Part shown: piece by piece, positions 1 through 9,285 of the stretch
Layout of the letters: every line of letters begins with the position of its first letter
Position numbering within the stretch: the stretch's first letter is position 1
Origin: Saprospiraceae bacterium
GTDB lineage: Bacteria > Bacteroidota > Bacteroidia > Chitinophagales > Saprospiraceae
Reading direction: 5' to 3'
Length of the DNA stretch: 64,000 nt
NCBI GenBank assembly: GCA_016787575.1
Contig: JAEUUO010000010.1
Coordinates: 222,002-286,001 of the forward strand
Notes under the pieces: model-generated
The model's input: only the letters and a program-made list of their open reading frames with translations
Told to the model about the DNA's origin: nothing
Database searches by the model: none
Made by a program: the position numbers and the translations under genes

Positions 1-1
1 G

Positions 2-520
2 GTAAATCAAGCCATCTTTCATTTAAAGAAAGCATTGGAAATTTATCCGAACTACACAGATTGCATCTATTTGCTCGGCAATGCTTATTATATAATAAAG
101 GATCACAAGGATGCTGTCGCTACGTATGAGCAATACATTACCATGTCACCAGGTGACATGTCTATAATGAAAAATTACCAAAAAGCACTTCGTGAATATG
201 GCCGTTATTTGTTTCATGAAGAACATAATAATCAAGAAGCCAAACAAGTCCTGATAAAGTCCTTAAAGTTAAATCCAAACGACGACCAGGCACTCGAATT
301 ATTGGGAAGTGCAGAAGCGGAGCTTGGATACTTATTAAAATCATTGGAGTATTTAACCAAAGCTTCTCAAATCAATCCGCAATCAGCATCGGTTTGGGCC
401 AATCTGTATATAACATATACACGCTTGGGTGACAAACCAAATGCACAAATTGCAATTAACAAAGGAATGGAAATCGACAAAGATGTCGTTAAAAAGCTGA
501 TGACAGTAAAGGTTAAGTAA
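2..520 (+). CDS. TPR-repeat protein, C-terminal part (5' end outside window)
   Basis: The reading frame is open from base 2, so the gene begins upstream of the window and only the last 172 codons are visible. The fragment is helical with TPR-like periodicity: pairs of helices end in Pro-containing turns such as IYPNYTD, KLNPNDDQALELLG and QINPQSASVWANL, and contain the small-residue positions expected of TPRs (GNAY, GSAEAELG, AYxxxG-like YTRLGD). It probably acts as a protein-interaction scaffold, but the client cannot be told from this piece. The stop lies 5 bp from the stop of the convergent delta-60 gene. Confidence 0.8.
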   Translation, partial: VNQAIFHLKKALEIYPNYTDCIYLLGNAYYIIKDHKDAVATYEQYITMSPGDMSIMKNYQKALREYGRYLFHEEHNNQEAKQVLIKSLKLNPNDDQALELLGSAEAELGYLLKSLEYLTKASQINPQSASVWANLYITYTRLGDKPNAQIAINKGMEIDKDVVKKLMTVKVK

Positions 521-525
521 TTGTA

Positions 526-2073
526 CTATTTTTTAACAAACGGGAGGACTCCACGCTTCTTATCATTTTCCCATTTTAAAAAATAGACCCCTGGGACCAT
601 GCTTTTTACATTAGACAATTGCAATTCGTAATATTCATGATCAAATTGAATTGTATTCTGTTGTAATATGCTTCCATTCGGGTGCACAATTGCTATATTA
701 TACTTCGTATCACCTGATGAATTGTGTAAAATTAGCTTCTCATCAACTGGATTCGGAGCAATTCTGAGCAAGTTGAAAATACCTTCATGGCTAGCAGAAA
801 TATCGTCATTGAGAAAACGCATCACTAAAAAATTGATATTTGTCCCATCTTTATAATTACCAACCATAACTATTTTTTCATCTTGCTGCAATGTAAAACT
901 CGGTGTATCATCTGTCAGGATATTTACCACATCTAAAGCAGCTATTCCATTCACCCCAAATGTTGGATCAATGGTTCCTTCTTTGTCAAATCGTACAACG
1001 ACAAAACTATTTTTAGTAAGGACGTTATTTTCACCACAAACCAACAACTTTCCATCCTTTTGTTGCTTCATGTATAAGCCAAAATCAACAGGACCTTTAA
1101 AATCGTAAGTCCGTTTACCATTTATCCCAAACCTTTGATCCAAACTTCCATCCGGATTGTATTTTGCAAGTGCAAAATCATAGTTGGTAATGCTGTCTCT
1201 GACTGTACCTGAAGTATAAAAACTTCCGTCTTCCTGTATGATTGAGGAATAAGCAACATCCTGGTTTCCAGCGAAATCCGTTTGCGCACTTCCGTTGGTA
1301 CCAAAACTGGAATCCAAACTTCCGTCTTCATTATATCGGACAAAAGCAAAATTGGCTTTCGGATACACACCCGAACAACCACTTAAAAAAATCTTATGAT
1401 CTTTTTGTACAAACATATCAAATGGAATGTTTTCACGAGTCATAAAATCATAATAAGTCCATCCCGTATGATTGAAGCTAGTGTCAATCTGTCCATCCGG
1501 ATGAAATCTGGTAACAAGAAAATCTACATCCAGGGTGTCAATGACTCCAATGCATCCAAAAACATATTTGCCATCTTCCTGTAAATCCATGTTTAAAATA
1601 CCCGTTGAACGACCGTATTTAAAACTAAGGACTCCCTGATTTGCAAATGATGAATCAATCCGCCCGTCTTCAAACAATCTGACAACATAGGATCTTGTAT
1701 TTGGGCTTAAATTTGAATAACCACCAATTAATATTTTATTTTCAGGCAGATAATGTATGAATTCTACATTTTCCTGTGTCGAGCCAAAGTCCAAAACTAC
1801 TTTGCCCTGATCTCCAAAACTTAAATCCAGTTGACCATTTTCAAGGTAACGCACAACAATAAAATCAAATGAACCTGAAAAAGCATTGGAACGTCCACCA
1901 ACCAATAATTTGCCATCCGGTTGTACAGCCACACAGCCCGATTGATCTTTTCCGCCAAAATCAGTGTTTACCCAACCCCCATTTCCAAAAGATGGGTCCA
2001 AATAACCGGACTGCGCCTGTGAAAAAATGAGATTCATAAGCATCATTCCTAAAATTCCAAAATTGACTTTCAT
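526..2073 (-). CDS. Delta-60 repeat beta-propeller protein with T9SS type A sorting domain
   Basis: The 515-residue product starts with a hydrophobic signal peptide ending near FSQAQS. Seven or more copies of the delta-60 (DUF5122) repeat follow, each about 55 residues, recognisable by G-x-L-D-x-S/T-F-G and the companion strand Q-x-D-G-K-x-x-x-G-G (for example VQPDGKLLVGG). This should fold as a beta-propeller. The last ~75 residues form a Por-secretion-type tail with RIAPNPVDEKLIL, then GVYFLKWE and a terminal basic stretch, so the protein is predicted to be exported through the T9SS and held at the cell surface or released. The ligand or function is unknown. It is transcribed convergently with the preceding TPR gene. 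Confidence 0.9.
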   Translation of the reverse strand: MKVNFGILGMMLMNLIFSQAQSGYLDPSFGNGGWVNTDFGGKDQSGCVAVQPDGKLLVGGRSNAFSGSFDFIVVRYLENGQLDLSFGDQGKVVLDFGSTQENVEFIHYLPENKILIGGYSNLSPNTRSYVVRLFEDGRIDSSFANQGVLSFKYGRSTGILNMDLQEDGKYVFGCIGVIDTLDVDFLVTRFHPDGQIDTSFNHTGWTYYDFMTRENIPFDMFVQKDHKIFLSGCSGVYPKANFAFVRYNEDGSLDSSFGTNGSAQTDFAGNQDVAYSSIIQEDGSFYTSGTVRDSITNYDFALAKYNPDGSLDQRFGINGKRTYDFKGPVDFGLYMKQQKDGKLLVCGENNVLTKNSFVVVRFDKEGTIDPTFGVNGIAALDVVNILTDDTPSFTLQQDEKIVMVGNYKDGTNINFLVMRFLNDDISASHEGIFNLLRIAPNPVDEKLILHNSSGDTKYNIAIVHPNGSILQQNTIQFDHEYYELQLSNVKSMVPGVYFLKWENDKKRGVLPFVKK

Positions 2074-2255
2074 ATTAAAATTTAAATGAATTTAAAATCA
2101 GCCTTTACTTTATATAAAAATACAGTCTATTTTTATAATGAAGAGCCTTTAAATCCATACACTATTCGACTGTATGTTTAACTTAACGAATGCTTAACAA
2201 AGTTATTAAAATGATTTCGCCCATTCAGCTGTTTTAATTAAAATCAAAGAAGCAC

Positions 2256-2894
2256 ATGATATTTAGTCTGATCGGCATTTTAAGTAATTTGTTTGTATTG
2301 TTCAATCCTGATACAAAAGCAATAACGATACTCGACAAAACGCAATCTCAATACAAGAAAATGGGAGGAATGGAAATCTTTTTTGATTACGAACAAATTG
2401 AAAAGGGAAAATCAACAGGACAAAACAAAGGTCAACTTTTATCGAAAGACCATAAATATCGTCTGATCCTGAAAGACTTTGAAATTTATAATAATTCAAA
2501 AACCCAATACACCTATTTAAAACGAAACAAAGAAGTTCAAATTACAAACCCAGAAGAATCTGACAACAAATACCAACCATCGCAATTAGCAGCTATTCAT
2601 AAAGCCGGGACGCACCAGGCAAAATACATCAAGCTCAATAAAACAAAAGGAAAAAATAATCACGTTATTGAATTAATTCCTTTGTCAAAAGACGAGACCA
2701 TTTCAAAAATAACTTTATTCATATCTGAAAAATCAAATCTTATAGAAAAAGCTGAATGGCTAGAATCAGGAGGCAGTAAAACCATTGTTGTCTTTACAAA
2801 GACTGTTGCGTCTAAATTAATAGATGACGCAGCATTTGAATTAAATACCAATGCATTGAAAGGAGTGCACATAGAGGATCTTAGAGAAGAATAG
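2256..2894 (+). CDS. LolA-like outer-membrane lipoprotein carrier family protein
   Basis: The 212-residue protein has an N-terminal hydrophobic segment (MIFSLIGILSNLFVLF) that can serve as a signal sequence. It then shows the LolA fold pattern: a helix with DKTQSQYKKMGGMEIFF, the strand GQLLSKDHKYRLILKDFEIYNNSKTQYTY and later VIELIPLSKD..ISKITLFIS, where a strand leads into a lipid-binding cavity. In Bacteroidota such proteins are annotated as periplasmic lipoprotein carriers. No lolB-like partner is nearby, and the gene stands alone between a divergent cargo gene and the GH3 gene. The family call is by motif resemblance, so carrier function is inferred. Confidence 0.75.
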   Translation: MIFSLIGILSNLFVLFNPDTKAITILDKTQSQYKKMGGMEIFFDYEQIEKGKSTGQNKGQLLSKDHKYRLILKDFEIYNNSKTQYTYLKRNKEVQITNPEESDNKYQPSQLAAIHKAGTHQAKYIKLNKTKGKNNHVIELIPLSKDETISKITLFISEKSNLIEKAEWLESGGSKTIVVFTKTVASKLIDDAAFELNTNALKGVHIEDLREE

Positions 2895-3004
2895 AACGCA
2901 TTTAGAATTGCAGTCCTCTTTGAATATCACTTATTCATCCTTGAATAATCCTGCTTCAATCGTCACGAAAATTTTAATTATTCGTTACATTTATGTAAGG
3001 ATTA

Positions 3005-3012
3005 TATCTTTG
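3005..3012 (+). promoter_or_regulatory. Bacteroidota -7 element (TATCTTTG) of the GH3 gene
   Basis: TATCTTTG matches the Bacteroidota housekeeping sigma -7 consensus TAnnTTTG. It ends 5 bp before the ATG at 3018, so the transcript would start at or next to the start codon. No clear -33 TTTG element is seen at the usual spacing, which lowers confidence. Confidence 0.45.
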
Positions 3013-3017
3013 GGCCC

Positions 3018-4520
3018 ATGTTTTTAAAAGACAATCTCATCTATTTAATTGCCAATTTAAGTTGTAAAAATTTGAATCGCAACTACTTGCATGGGACTGA
3101 GCTTCAGGATCGGCAATTTAGCAATTTGTTACATGAGGCAAAAAATACACAATTTGGTCTTGATCACGATTTTAAATCCATCAAAAATCACGCGGATTAC
3201 AAAGCACGCATACCGGTTAGAGACTATGAAGACTTTATTCCATACATTAATCAGATCCGTGAAGGAAAAGAAAATATTTTATGGAAAGGGCTTCCTAAAT
3301 ATTTTGCAAAAACATCTGGAACTACTTCAGGCACTAAATACATCCCATTAACCAAAGACAGTATTAAGAACCATTTGAATTCAGCAAGAAATCTGTTATT
3401 GCATTACACTGTTAAGCGTCCTAAGACACAAATTTTTAATGGGGATATGTTCTTTTTATCTGGCTCACCGGAATTAAGTTTTTCAAATAACATAGCTGTT
3501 GGCAGGTTATCCGGAATTGTTAATCATGAAGTACCATATTGGTTTAAATTCAATAAGTTGCCGGATGATGAAACAAATCGGATTCAACCCTGGGAGCGGA
3601 AAATAGAACAACTGGTATCCAAATTAAGCACCAGGGATGTTCGGGTATTTAGTGGCATCCCACCCTGGGTTCAAATGTTTTGTGAGCATTTGCTCGATTA
3701 CACCGGCAAATCTTGTGTTTTAGACGTTTTTCCGAATTTAAGCCTTTACATTCATGGCGGAGTAAATTATGCCCCATACAGACAGAAAATTCAACAACTT
3801 ATAGGAGGTCCCATTGATTTAATTGAAACCTATCCAGCCAGTGAAGGATTTATAGCATATCAAACGGACTGTGAAGAAGACAATATGCAATTGGTTGTAA
3901 ACGATGGCATCTTTTATGAATTTATTGAAAAAGATAAAATTCACGATCCGGAAGCTGAACGATTGAGTCTGGCTGATATAAGCCTCAACCGCGATTATGC
4001 CATTGTTTTAAGCACGAATGCAGGATTATGGTCCTACCTTATTGGTGATTTAGTTCGTTTTGTTTCCAAAAACCCACATCGAATTAAATTCAGTGGTCGA
4101 ATCAGTCAGTTTATATCAGCATTTGGAGAACATGTCATTTCGAGTGAAATTGACCAGGCAATTAGCTACGCGCAAAAAAAACACCGTTTTGATGTGGTAG
4201 AATTTACTGTAGCACCCCAGGTAAGTCCCACTGACAACAGACATGCCTACCATGAATGGTTTATTGAATTCTCAGAAATCCCTAAAAACATTCAAGAAAT
4301 TGCTTCAACTATCAATGCGCATTTATGCGAACTCAACAGTTATTACAAAGATCTCATCGAAGGCAATCTCCTGGACACTTTAAAAATCAGGCCAATCCGT
4401 AAAAATGGATTCCTGGATTACATGCGTCAGGCCGGCAAATTGGGCGAGCAATTTAAGGTCAACCGACTTAGCAACGACCGCAAAATGGCAGATGTGCTGG
4501 TAAAGGATATTTTGAGGTAG
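3018..4520 (+). CDS. GH3 auxin-responsive-promoter family protein (acyl-amido synthetase-like)
   Basis: The 500-residue product has the usual length of bacterial GH3 proteins. The first ATP-binding motif is clear (KTSGTTSGTKYIPLT, about residues 98-113). The second appears as IETYPASEGFIAYQ (about 273-286), and a Y-x-L-x-Y-x-x-G-D/L-V-R-like segment (SYLIGDLVRF) follows near residue 345. Known GH3 enzymes adenylate a carboxylic acid and couple it to an amino acid or amine. Bacterial substrates are largely unknown. The gene is monocistronic in appearance; its stop is followed by a repeat-rich spacer. Confidence 0.9.
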   Translation: MFLKDNLIYLIANLSCKNLNRNYLHGTELQDRQFSNLLHEAKNTQFGLDHDFKSIKNHADYKARIPVRDYEDFIPYINQIREGKENILWKGLPKYFAKTSGTTSGTKYIPLTKDSIKNHLNSARNLLLHYTVKRPKTQIFNGDMFFLSGSPELSFSNNIAVGRLSGIVNHEVPYWFKFNKLPDDETNRIQPWERKIEQLVSKLSTRDVRVFSGIPPWVQMFCEHLLDYTGKSCVLDVFPNLSLYIHGGVNYAPYRQKIQQLIGGPIDLIETYPASEGFIAYQTDCEEDNMQLVVNDGIFYEFIEKDKIHDPEAERLSLADISLNRDYAIVLSTNAGLWSYLIGDLVRFVSKNPHRIKFSGRISQFISAFGEHVISSEIDQAISYAQKKHRFDVVEFTVAPQVSPTDNRHAYHEWFIEFSEIPKNIQEIASTINAHLCELNSYYKDLIEGNLLDTLKIRPIRKNGFLDYMRQAGKLGEQFKVNRLSNDRKMADVLVKDILR

Positions 4521-4711
4521 GAACATAAGGAGGAAGAAAAGAGGAGAAGATGAGCAGAGGGTTTCCTGGAGCTTGGGCAATTTAGTCCAATTTTCCTCTT
4601 TACCCCCTCTTCTGCAATCCTATAGACTACAACCTATAGGCTAAAGACTATAAATGCTCTCTTTTGATTGCCATCTTAATACTTATCCCCCTGAAATTCC
4701 GTTTATTGTCT
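4521..4711. repeat. Intergenic heptad repeats (TANAGRC family)
   Basis: The spacer starts with purine-rich GGAGGAAGAAAAGAGG-like sequence. Bases 4621-4653 then read as consecutive heptads of the pattern TANAGRC (TATAGAC, TACAACC, TATAGGC, TAAAGAC). The same heptad family recurs at 23094, 29790 and 55404. No gene is seen here. Confidence 0.7.
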
Positions 4712-4719
4712 TAAATTTG
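4712..4719 (+). promoter_or_regulatory. Bacteroidota -7 element (TAAATTTG) of the bamD operon
   Basis: TAAATTTG fits TAnnTTTG and lies 8 bp upstream of the bamD ATG at 4728. This implies a very short or absent leader. The upstream -33 box is not obvious. Confidence 0.45.
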
Positions 4720-4727
4720 CGCCCTTC

Positions 4728-5561
4728 ATGAGAAAAGCATCACTTTACTTTTTTTGTTTGTTCCTGCTTGCTTTTGCAAGTTGCAGATCAGGTTTTGAAA
4801 AAATACGTACCAGTTCTGATCCGGCATTGATTCTCAAAGCTGCAGACAAATATTATGATGAGAAATCGTACATCAAGGCACAAACACTTTACGAGCAGAT
4901 TTTAACTTCATTTCGCGGTCAAAAAGAAGCGGAAATCATCTATTTTAAATATGCTTATACCCATTATTATTTAAATCAATTTGATTTATCTTCTCACTTA
5001 TTTAAAACATTTGCCAACACCTTTATCAACAGTGACAAAAAGGAAGAAGCAGATTTTATGTCTGTTTATTCATTGTATAAAACCTCCCCAGGATACCGTT
5101 TAGATCAGAGCAATACAGAAAAAGCCATTGATGGATTTCAATTATTTGTCAATACGTATCCGAATTCAAAGCGAGTTGATGAATGCAATAAATTAATTGA
5201 TGAATGTCGTGCTAAAATTGAGTTTAAATCATTTGAAGCGGGGAAGCTTTATTACGACATGAATAATTACCAATCTTGTGTAACCAGTCTGAAAAATGTT
5301 TTAAATGATTTTCCTGAAACCAAAAATGGACGTGAGATTCGATTTTTAATCTGTAAATCGGCTTTTTTGCTTGCAGAACACAGTATTTTTGAAAAACAGA
5401 AAGAACGTTACCTGGAAGCCAAACAATACATTGAAGATTTTATTCAAAGATATCCAACAGGTAAGACTACCAGTGAAATCAAGGAATACAACAGAAAAAT
5501 TAATGCTAAATTAAAATCAACGGATTATGATAGATATCAAAACACAAGTGCAAGGAATTAA
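4728..5561 (+). CDS. bamD: Outer-membrane assembly lipoprotein BamD
   Basis: The 277-residue protein begins with a lipoprotein signal (hydrophobic core FFCLFLLAFASC, with Cys19 as the lipidation site). It continues with five TPR-like units: AADKYYDEKSYIKAQTLYEQIL, YFKYAYTHYYLNQFDLSSHLF, AIDGFQLFVNTYPNSKRVDEC and so on. Order and spacing match BamD/ComL, the TPR lipoprotein that works with BamA to insert beta-barrel proteins in the outer membrane. The position upstream of omega and coaBC is the common Bacteroidota arrangement and supports the call. Its last 35 bases overlap the next gene. Confidence 0.92.
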   Translation: MRKASLYFFCLFLLAFASCRSGFEKIRTSSDPALILKAADKYYDEKSYIKAQTLYEQILTSFRGQKEAEIIYFKYAYTHYYLNQFDLSSHLFKTFANTFINSDKKEEADFMSVYSLYKTSPGYRLDQSNTEKAIDGFQLFVNTYPNSKRVDECNKLIDECRAKIEFKSFEAGKLYYDMNNYQSCVTSLKNVLNDFPETKNGREIRFLICKSAFLLAEHSIFEKQKERYLEAKQYIEDFIQRYPTGKTTSEIKEYNRKINAKLKSTDYDRYQNTSARN

Positions 5562-5868
5562 TCCTAATGTAAAAGCACGCAATATCAAAGAATTTACCAG
5601 TGCCAACGGCAATATTTATGAAACTATCAACGTATTGGCAAAGCGTGCTAATCAATTAACCAATGACATTAAAGAAGAATTGGTTGATAAATTAGAAGAA
5701 TTTGCCTCACATTCTGATACGATTGAGGAAGTTCATGAAAACAAAGAGCAAATTGAGATTTCAAAATTTTATGAAAAATTACCCAATCCATCTATCATTG
5801 CAACTGAAGAATATCTGGATGGTAAAATAGAATTTCACTATAAAAACCAGCAACCCGATTCCGAATAA
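5527..5868 (+). CDS. rpoZ: DNA-directed RNA polymerase omega subunit (Bacteroidota type)
   Basis: The 113-residue product has the omega/Rpb6-type core in which GNIYETINVLAKRANQLTNDIKEELVDKLEEFA forms the conserved helices that clamp the beta-prime subunit. The start ATG lies inside bamD (35-bp overlap in a different frame). The neighbourhood bamD - omega - coaBC is typical of Bacteroidota. The C-terminal ~45 residues are acidic and lineage-specific. The family name is from motif and context. Confidence 0.85.
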   Translation: MIDIKTQVQGINPNVKARNIKEFTSANGNIYETINVLAKRANQLTNDIKEELVDKLEEFASHSDTIEEVHENKEQIEISKFYEKLPNPSIIATEEYLDGKIEFHYKNQQPDSE

Positions 5869-5884
5869 TTCAGAACAACAATCG

Positions 5885-7099
5885 GTGTCAGTCCAGCACA
5901 ATTTATTGGAAGGACGTAAAATAATCCTCGGCATTACTGGCAGTATTTCGGCCTACAAATCTGCTATTCTTCTGCGTTTGTTGGTAAAGGCGGGTGCAGA
6001 AGTTCAAATTATTTTTACAGAAGCCGCTAAGGAATTTGTAGGGCCATTAAGTTTTGCAAGCCTTTCAAATAAACCGGTGTTATCCGATTTGAGCAAGGAT
6101 CAGGAATGGAATAAACATGTTGAGCTAGGTATTTGGGCAGATCTTTTGGTGATTGCTCCAGCCAGTGCCAATACACTTTCAAAACTTGCAAATGGCATTA
6201 CAGATAACTTATTAACCGCGGTGTATTTGTCTGCCAAATGTCCGGTCATGCTTGCCCCTGCCATGGACCTGGATATGTGGAAACATCCTTCAACTCAAAC
6301 GAACATTAAGCGATTGCAATCATTTGGAAATCAACTGATTCCAGTTGGAGAAGGTTCATTGGCCAGTGGACTTTCCGGCCCTGGACGACTTGCAGAACCT
6401 GAATTTATATTTCAGGAGATTGTGCAATTTTTCAATCCAAATCAAGCTCTTGCTGGTAAGAATGTACTCATAACAGCCGGTCCAACGTATGAAGCCATCG
6501 ACCCAGTTCGATTTATAGGCAACTATTCTTCAGGTAAAATGGGAATCAGATTGGCTGAAGAAGCCACTCGAATGGGAGCAAGGGTAGAATTGATTCTAGG
6601 ACCAAGCAAAGAACCTGTTTTAGAACATCCCAATTTGCGAATTTCCCGAATTGTAAGTGCCCAGGATCTTTTAACAGCAGTTGAAAAAAGAATGCAAGCA
6701 ATGGATGTCTTTATTTTGGCTGCTGCAGTGGCTGATTTTAGACCCGAAAACATTGCTTCAAATAAATTGAAAAAATCGAACCACCCAGAATTAAATATTC
6801 ATTTGGTTCCAACTCCGGATATCGCTGGATTTATTGGAAAGCAGAAAACAAGCAAACAAATTTTATGTGGATTCGCCCTTGAAACAGAGGAACTTGAAAA
6901 AAATGCTGCCCTAAAACTAAAAAACAAAAACATGGACCTGATCGTTATGAATTCGCCAAACGATCCTGGCGCAGCTTTTTATTCAGATTCAAACAAGGTC
7001 AGCATTTTGGATAAGTCAGGAAAAATAAGTTTCTTTGATTTGAAGTCTAAAAAAGAGGTCGCGATCGATATTTTAAATGCCATTCTAGAAATTAAATAA
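5885..7099 (+). CDS. coaBC: Bifunctional phosphopantothenoylcysteine decarboxylase / phosphopantothenate-cysteine ligase CoaBC
   Basis: This 404-residue enzyme of coenzyme A synthesis has both halves. The CoaC flavoprotein domain (about 10-185) shows GITGSISAYKS, the catalytic-His segment HVELGIWADLLVIAPASANT and PAMDLDMW. The CoaB domain (about 190-400) shows ITAGPTYEAIDPVRFIGNYSSGKMG, AAAVADFRP and NKLKKS. The position of the usual CoaC active-site Cys before GPGR is serine here (LASGLSGPGR), and the canonical PxMN reads PAMD. I believe similar forms occur in other Bacteroidota but cannot verify it. The GTG start at 5885 is the first available after the omega stop. Confidence 0.95.
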   Translation: MSVQHNLLEGRKIILGITGSISAYKSAILLRLLVKAGAEVQIIFTEAAKEFVGPLSFASLSNKPVLSDLSKDQEWNKHVELGIWADLLVIAPASANTLSKLANGITDNLLTAVYLSAKCPVMLAPAMDLDMWKHPSTQTNIKRLQSFGNQLIPVGEGSLASGLSGPGRLAEPEFIFQEIVQFFNPNQALAGKNVLITAGPTYEAIDPVRFIGNYSSGKMGIRLAEEATRMGARVELILGPSKEPVLEHPNLRISRIVSAQDLLTAVEKRMQAMDVFILAAAVADFRPENIASNKLKKSNHPELNIHLVPTPDIAGFIGKQKTSKQILCGFALETEELEKNAALKLKNKNMDLIVMNSPNDPGAAFYSDSNKVSILDKSGKISFFDLKSKKEVAIDILNAILEIK

Positions 7100-7100
7100 C

Positions 7101-8012
7101 ATGAAAGTACTATTGACGACTTGTTTTATCAGTTTGCTGTTTGGCTCTATGCTTTGTGCACAAGAGCTTAACGCTTCTGTCAGGGTAAATGCACCCAATC
7201 TTGGGTTAAGCGATAAATCCATTGTAAATCAAATTGAAAGAAACGTTAAAGACTTTTTGAACAATCAGAAGTGGACTCAGGATGTTTTTGAACCCCATGA
7301 AAAAATAAAATGCAATTTTCAAATAACGATCAGTGCAGATAAAGGCGATAACAATCTGTTGGTAGACATCGCTGTTCAAGCCAGCAGGCCAGTATTTAAT
7401 GCCAGTTATGAGACCGCTTTATTAAGTGTCATAGATAAACAAATTCCAATAACGTTTGATCCTTATAAAAATCTTGAAAATTCTAAGGAAACCTATTACG
7501 ATAATTTATCTGCTGTCTTGACCTATTATGCGTATCTCATTTTAGCTTTGGATTACGACAGTTACAGCCTTGAAGGAGGAGAAGCATTTTTGCAGATTTT
7601 AAATAATATGCTAAATATTTTACCCGCATCTATAAAAGGAGCCGATCCATCCTGGTCACCAACAAAAGACAAAAAGAATACCCGCTATTTTTTAGTAGAA
7701 AATTTATTAAACCCCAGGATGAAGAGTTTCCGAAGAGCCTATTACGAATACCATCGTCAATGTATGGATCAGTTTTCAAAAGATGCTGTTGGAAGTCGAG
7801 CCAGTTTAGCTTCTGTATTAGAAGACATTGGAAGAAGCAACTTGTCTTATCCAGATACTTATCTAATAAAAATGTTTACTTATCTTAAAAATCAGGAAAT
7901 TCTAGAAATCTTTAAACAAGGAACCCCACAAGAAAAGAAAAAAGTGTATGATGCAATGATCCAAATGGATCCGGCAAATACGAGTAGTTACGAACCTATG
8001 ATAAAATCTTGA
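7101..8012 (+). CDS. DUF4835 family secreted protein
   Basis: The 303-residue protein has a signal peptide ending near LCAQELNA. It carries the DUF4835 signature: V-x-V-N-A-P after the signal, FLNNQKWTQDVFEPHEKIKCNFQI, a Y-Y-D-N-L-S-A-V-L-T-Y-Y-A-Y-L-I-L helix and a late EYHRQCMDQF helix. The function of the family is unknown; in Bacteroidota it is regularly found right after coaBC. The gene begins one base after the coaBC stop, so the two are almost certainly co-transcribed. It is probably periplasmic or outer-membrane associated. Confidence 0.93.
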   Translation: MKVLLTTCFISLLFGSMLCAQELNASVRVNAPNLGLSDKSIVNQIERNVKDFLNNQKWTQDVFEPHEKIKCNFQITISADKGDNNLLVDIAVQASRPVFNASYETALLSVIDKQIPITFDPYKNLENSKETYYDNLSAVLTYYAYLILALDYDSYSLEGGEAFLQILNNMLNILPASIKGADPSWSPTKDKKNTRYFLVENLLNPRMKSFRRAYYEYHRQCMDQFSKDAVGSRASLASVLEDIGRSNLSYPDTYLIKMFTYLKNQEILEIFKQGTPQEKKKVYDAMIQMDPANTSSYEPMIKS

Positions 8013-8029
8013 AGCTAATTTAACAATCC

Positions 8030-8614
8030 ATGAAGAAACGTAAAATAGCCATTTTTGCTTCAGGCAATGGAACCAATGCTGCCGAACTAATTAAACATTT
8101 TAAAAATCATCCTGAAATACAAGTAGGTTTGATTTTGTCCAGTTCAAGTAAAGCAGGAGTTTTAAAAGTTGCCAAAGAACACAATGTTCCGTCATCCGTA
8201 GTAAACAAATCCCTTTTATCCAATAACGGATACACCACTGCCTTATTAAACTTGTACGATATTGATTTTATAGTATTGGCGGGATTTTTATTATTGATCC
8301 CCCCTTTTTTAGTGAAGCAATTTGAAGGGAAGCTGATCAACATTCACCCTGCACTTTTACCAAAACATGGCGGAAAAGGAATGTATGGATTGCACGTGCA
8401 TCAGTCAGTAATCAATGAAGGTGATTTGGAAAGTGGCATAACTATACACTATGTCAATGAAATGTATGATCGTGGCAAAATTATCTTTCAGGCTAAATGC
8501 AAGGTAGATCGCAGGGACAATGCGGAAAAACTTTCAAAAAAAGTACAGGAACTGGAACACAAATATTATCCGGAATGGACAGAAAAACTGGTGCTTCAAA
8601 CCCGTTTTATGTAA
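8030..8614 (+). CDS. purN: Phosphoribosylglycinamide formyltransferase PurN
   Basis: The 194-residue enzyme transfers formyl from 10-formyltetrahydrofolate to GAR in purine synthesis. Diagnostic motifs are the phosphate-binding loop IFASGNGTNAAELI near the N-terminus and the catalytic block KLINIHPALLPKHGGKGMYG with Asn and His, followed by SGITIHYVNEMYDRGKIIFQ containing the conserved Asp. Length is normal for PurN. It sits 17 bp after the DUF4835 gene and reads as part of the same operon. Confidence 0.95.
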   Translation: MKKRKIAIFASGNGTNAAELIKHFKNHPEIQVGLILSSSSKAGVLKVAKEHNVPSSVVNKSLLSNNGYTTALLNLYDIDFIVLAGFLLLIPPFLVKQFEGKLINIHPALLPKHGGKGMYGLHVHQSVINEGDLESGITIHYVNEMYDRGKIIFQAKCKVDRRDNAEKLSKKVQELEHKYYPEWTEKLVLQTRFM

Positions 8615-8625
8615 TCATTAAACCT

Positions 8626-9168
8626 ATGTCAGCAGATTTAATTAAAATAGATCATATTGATCGGATTCCTGAATCCTACCTAGGTACACCTATAGCCGAA
8701 CTATTAGCATATCACAATTTAGGAAAAACCTATCAACAATATCTACAAGCCCAATTATTAATTGGTATGTGCATGGACAACCGGAAGCATTTATCAATTC
8801 CCGATAATTTTGCCTACATCATCCGTTCGGGTGGAGCCAATTTGAGATATAGTGAATTTAGGGTTTCCTATGCAATTGCGGTTGGTAATGTCAGGCATTT
8901 GGTTTTAATTGGACATAATAACTGTGGAATGGTAAATTTGATGGCTAGAAAGGATTTATTTATACAGGGGTTGATTACCAATGCCGGCTGGACCCGAGAA
9001 GAAGCTGAAGATCATTTTTACCATTACGAGCCCATTCATGAAATCGGAAATGAAAAGCATTTCATCCTAAGTGAAACCAAGCGACTGCGTTTGCGTTATC
9101 CCAATGTAATTATTGCCCCTATGCTGTATTTGGTAGAGGACAATTTGCTGTATTTGATTGAGGAATAA
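8626..9168 (+). CDS. Beta-class carbonic anhydrase-like protein
   Basis: The product is 180 residues from the ATG at 8626; the frame extends upstream into purN, but this start falls 11 bp after the purN stop. Beta-carbonic-anhydrase zinc ligands are recognisable: CMDNR replaces the usual CSDSR (Cys ligand and Asp/Arg dyad kept) and GHNNCGM supplies the His and second Cys. IIRSGGANLR corresponds to the family segment V-R-N-A-G-N. Beyond the core it is shorter and more divergent than typical enzymes, so catalytic CO2 hydration is likely but not certain. It is the last gene of the bamD operon. Confidence 0.8.
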   Translation: MSADLIKIDHIDRIPESYLGTPIAELLAYHNLGKTYQQYLQAQLLIGMCMDNRKHLSIPDNFAYIIRSGGANLRYSEFRVSYAIAVGNVRHLVLIGHNNCGMVNLMARKDLFIQGLITNAGWTREEAEDHFYHYEPIHEIGNEKHFILSETKRLRLRYPNVIIAPMLYLVEDNLLYLIEE

Positions 9169-9285
9169 ACAAACCAGCCAATTTCATTCTATTGAATTTC
9201 ACACGAAAGTATTATTACTATTTATGAACTCAAGTAATTAGTTTAAAATCCTTAAACTATCTTAGCCTTTTCAAAATACAATCTT

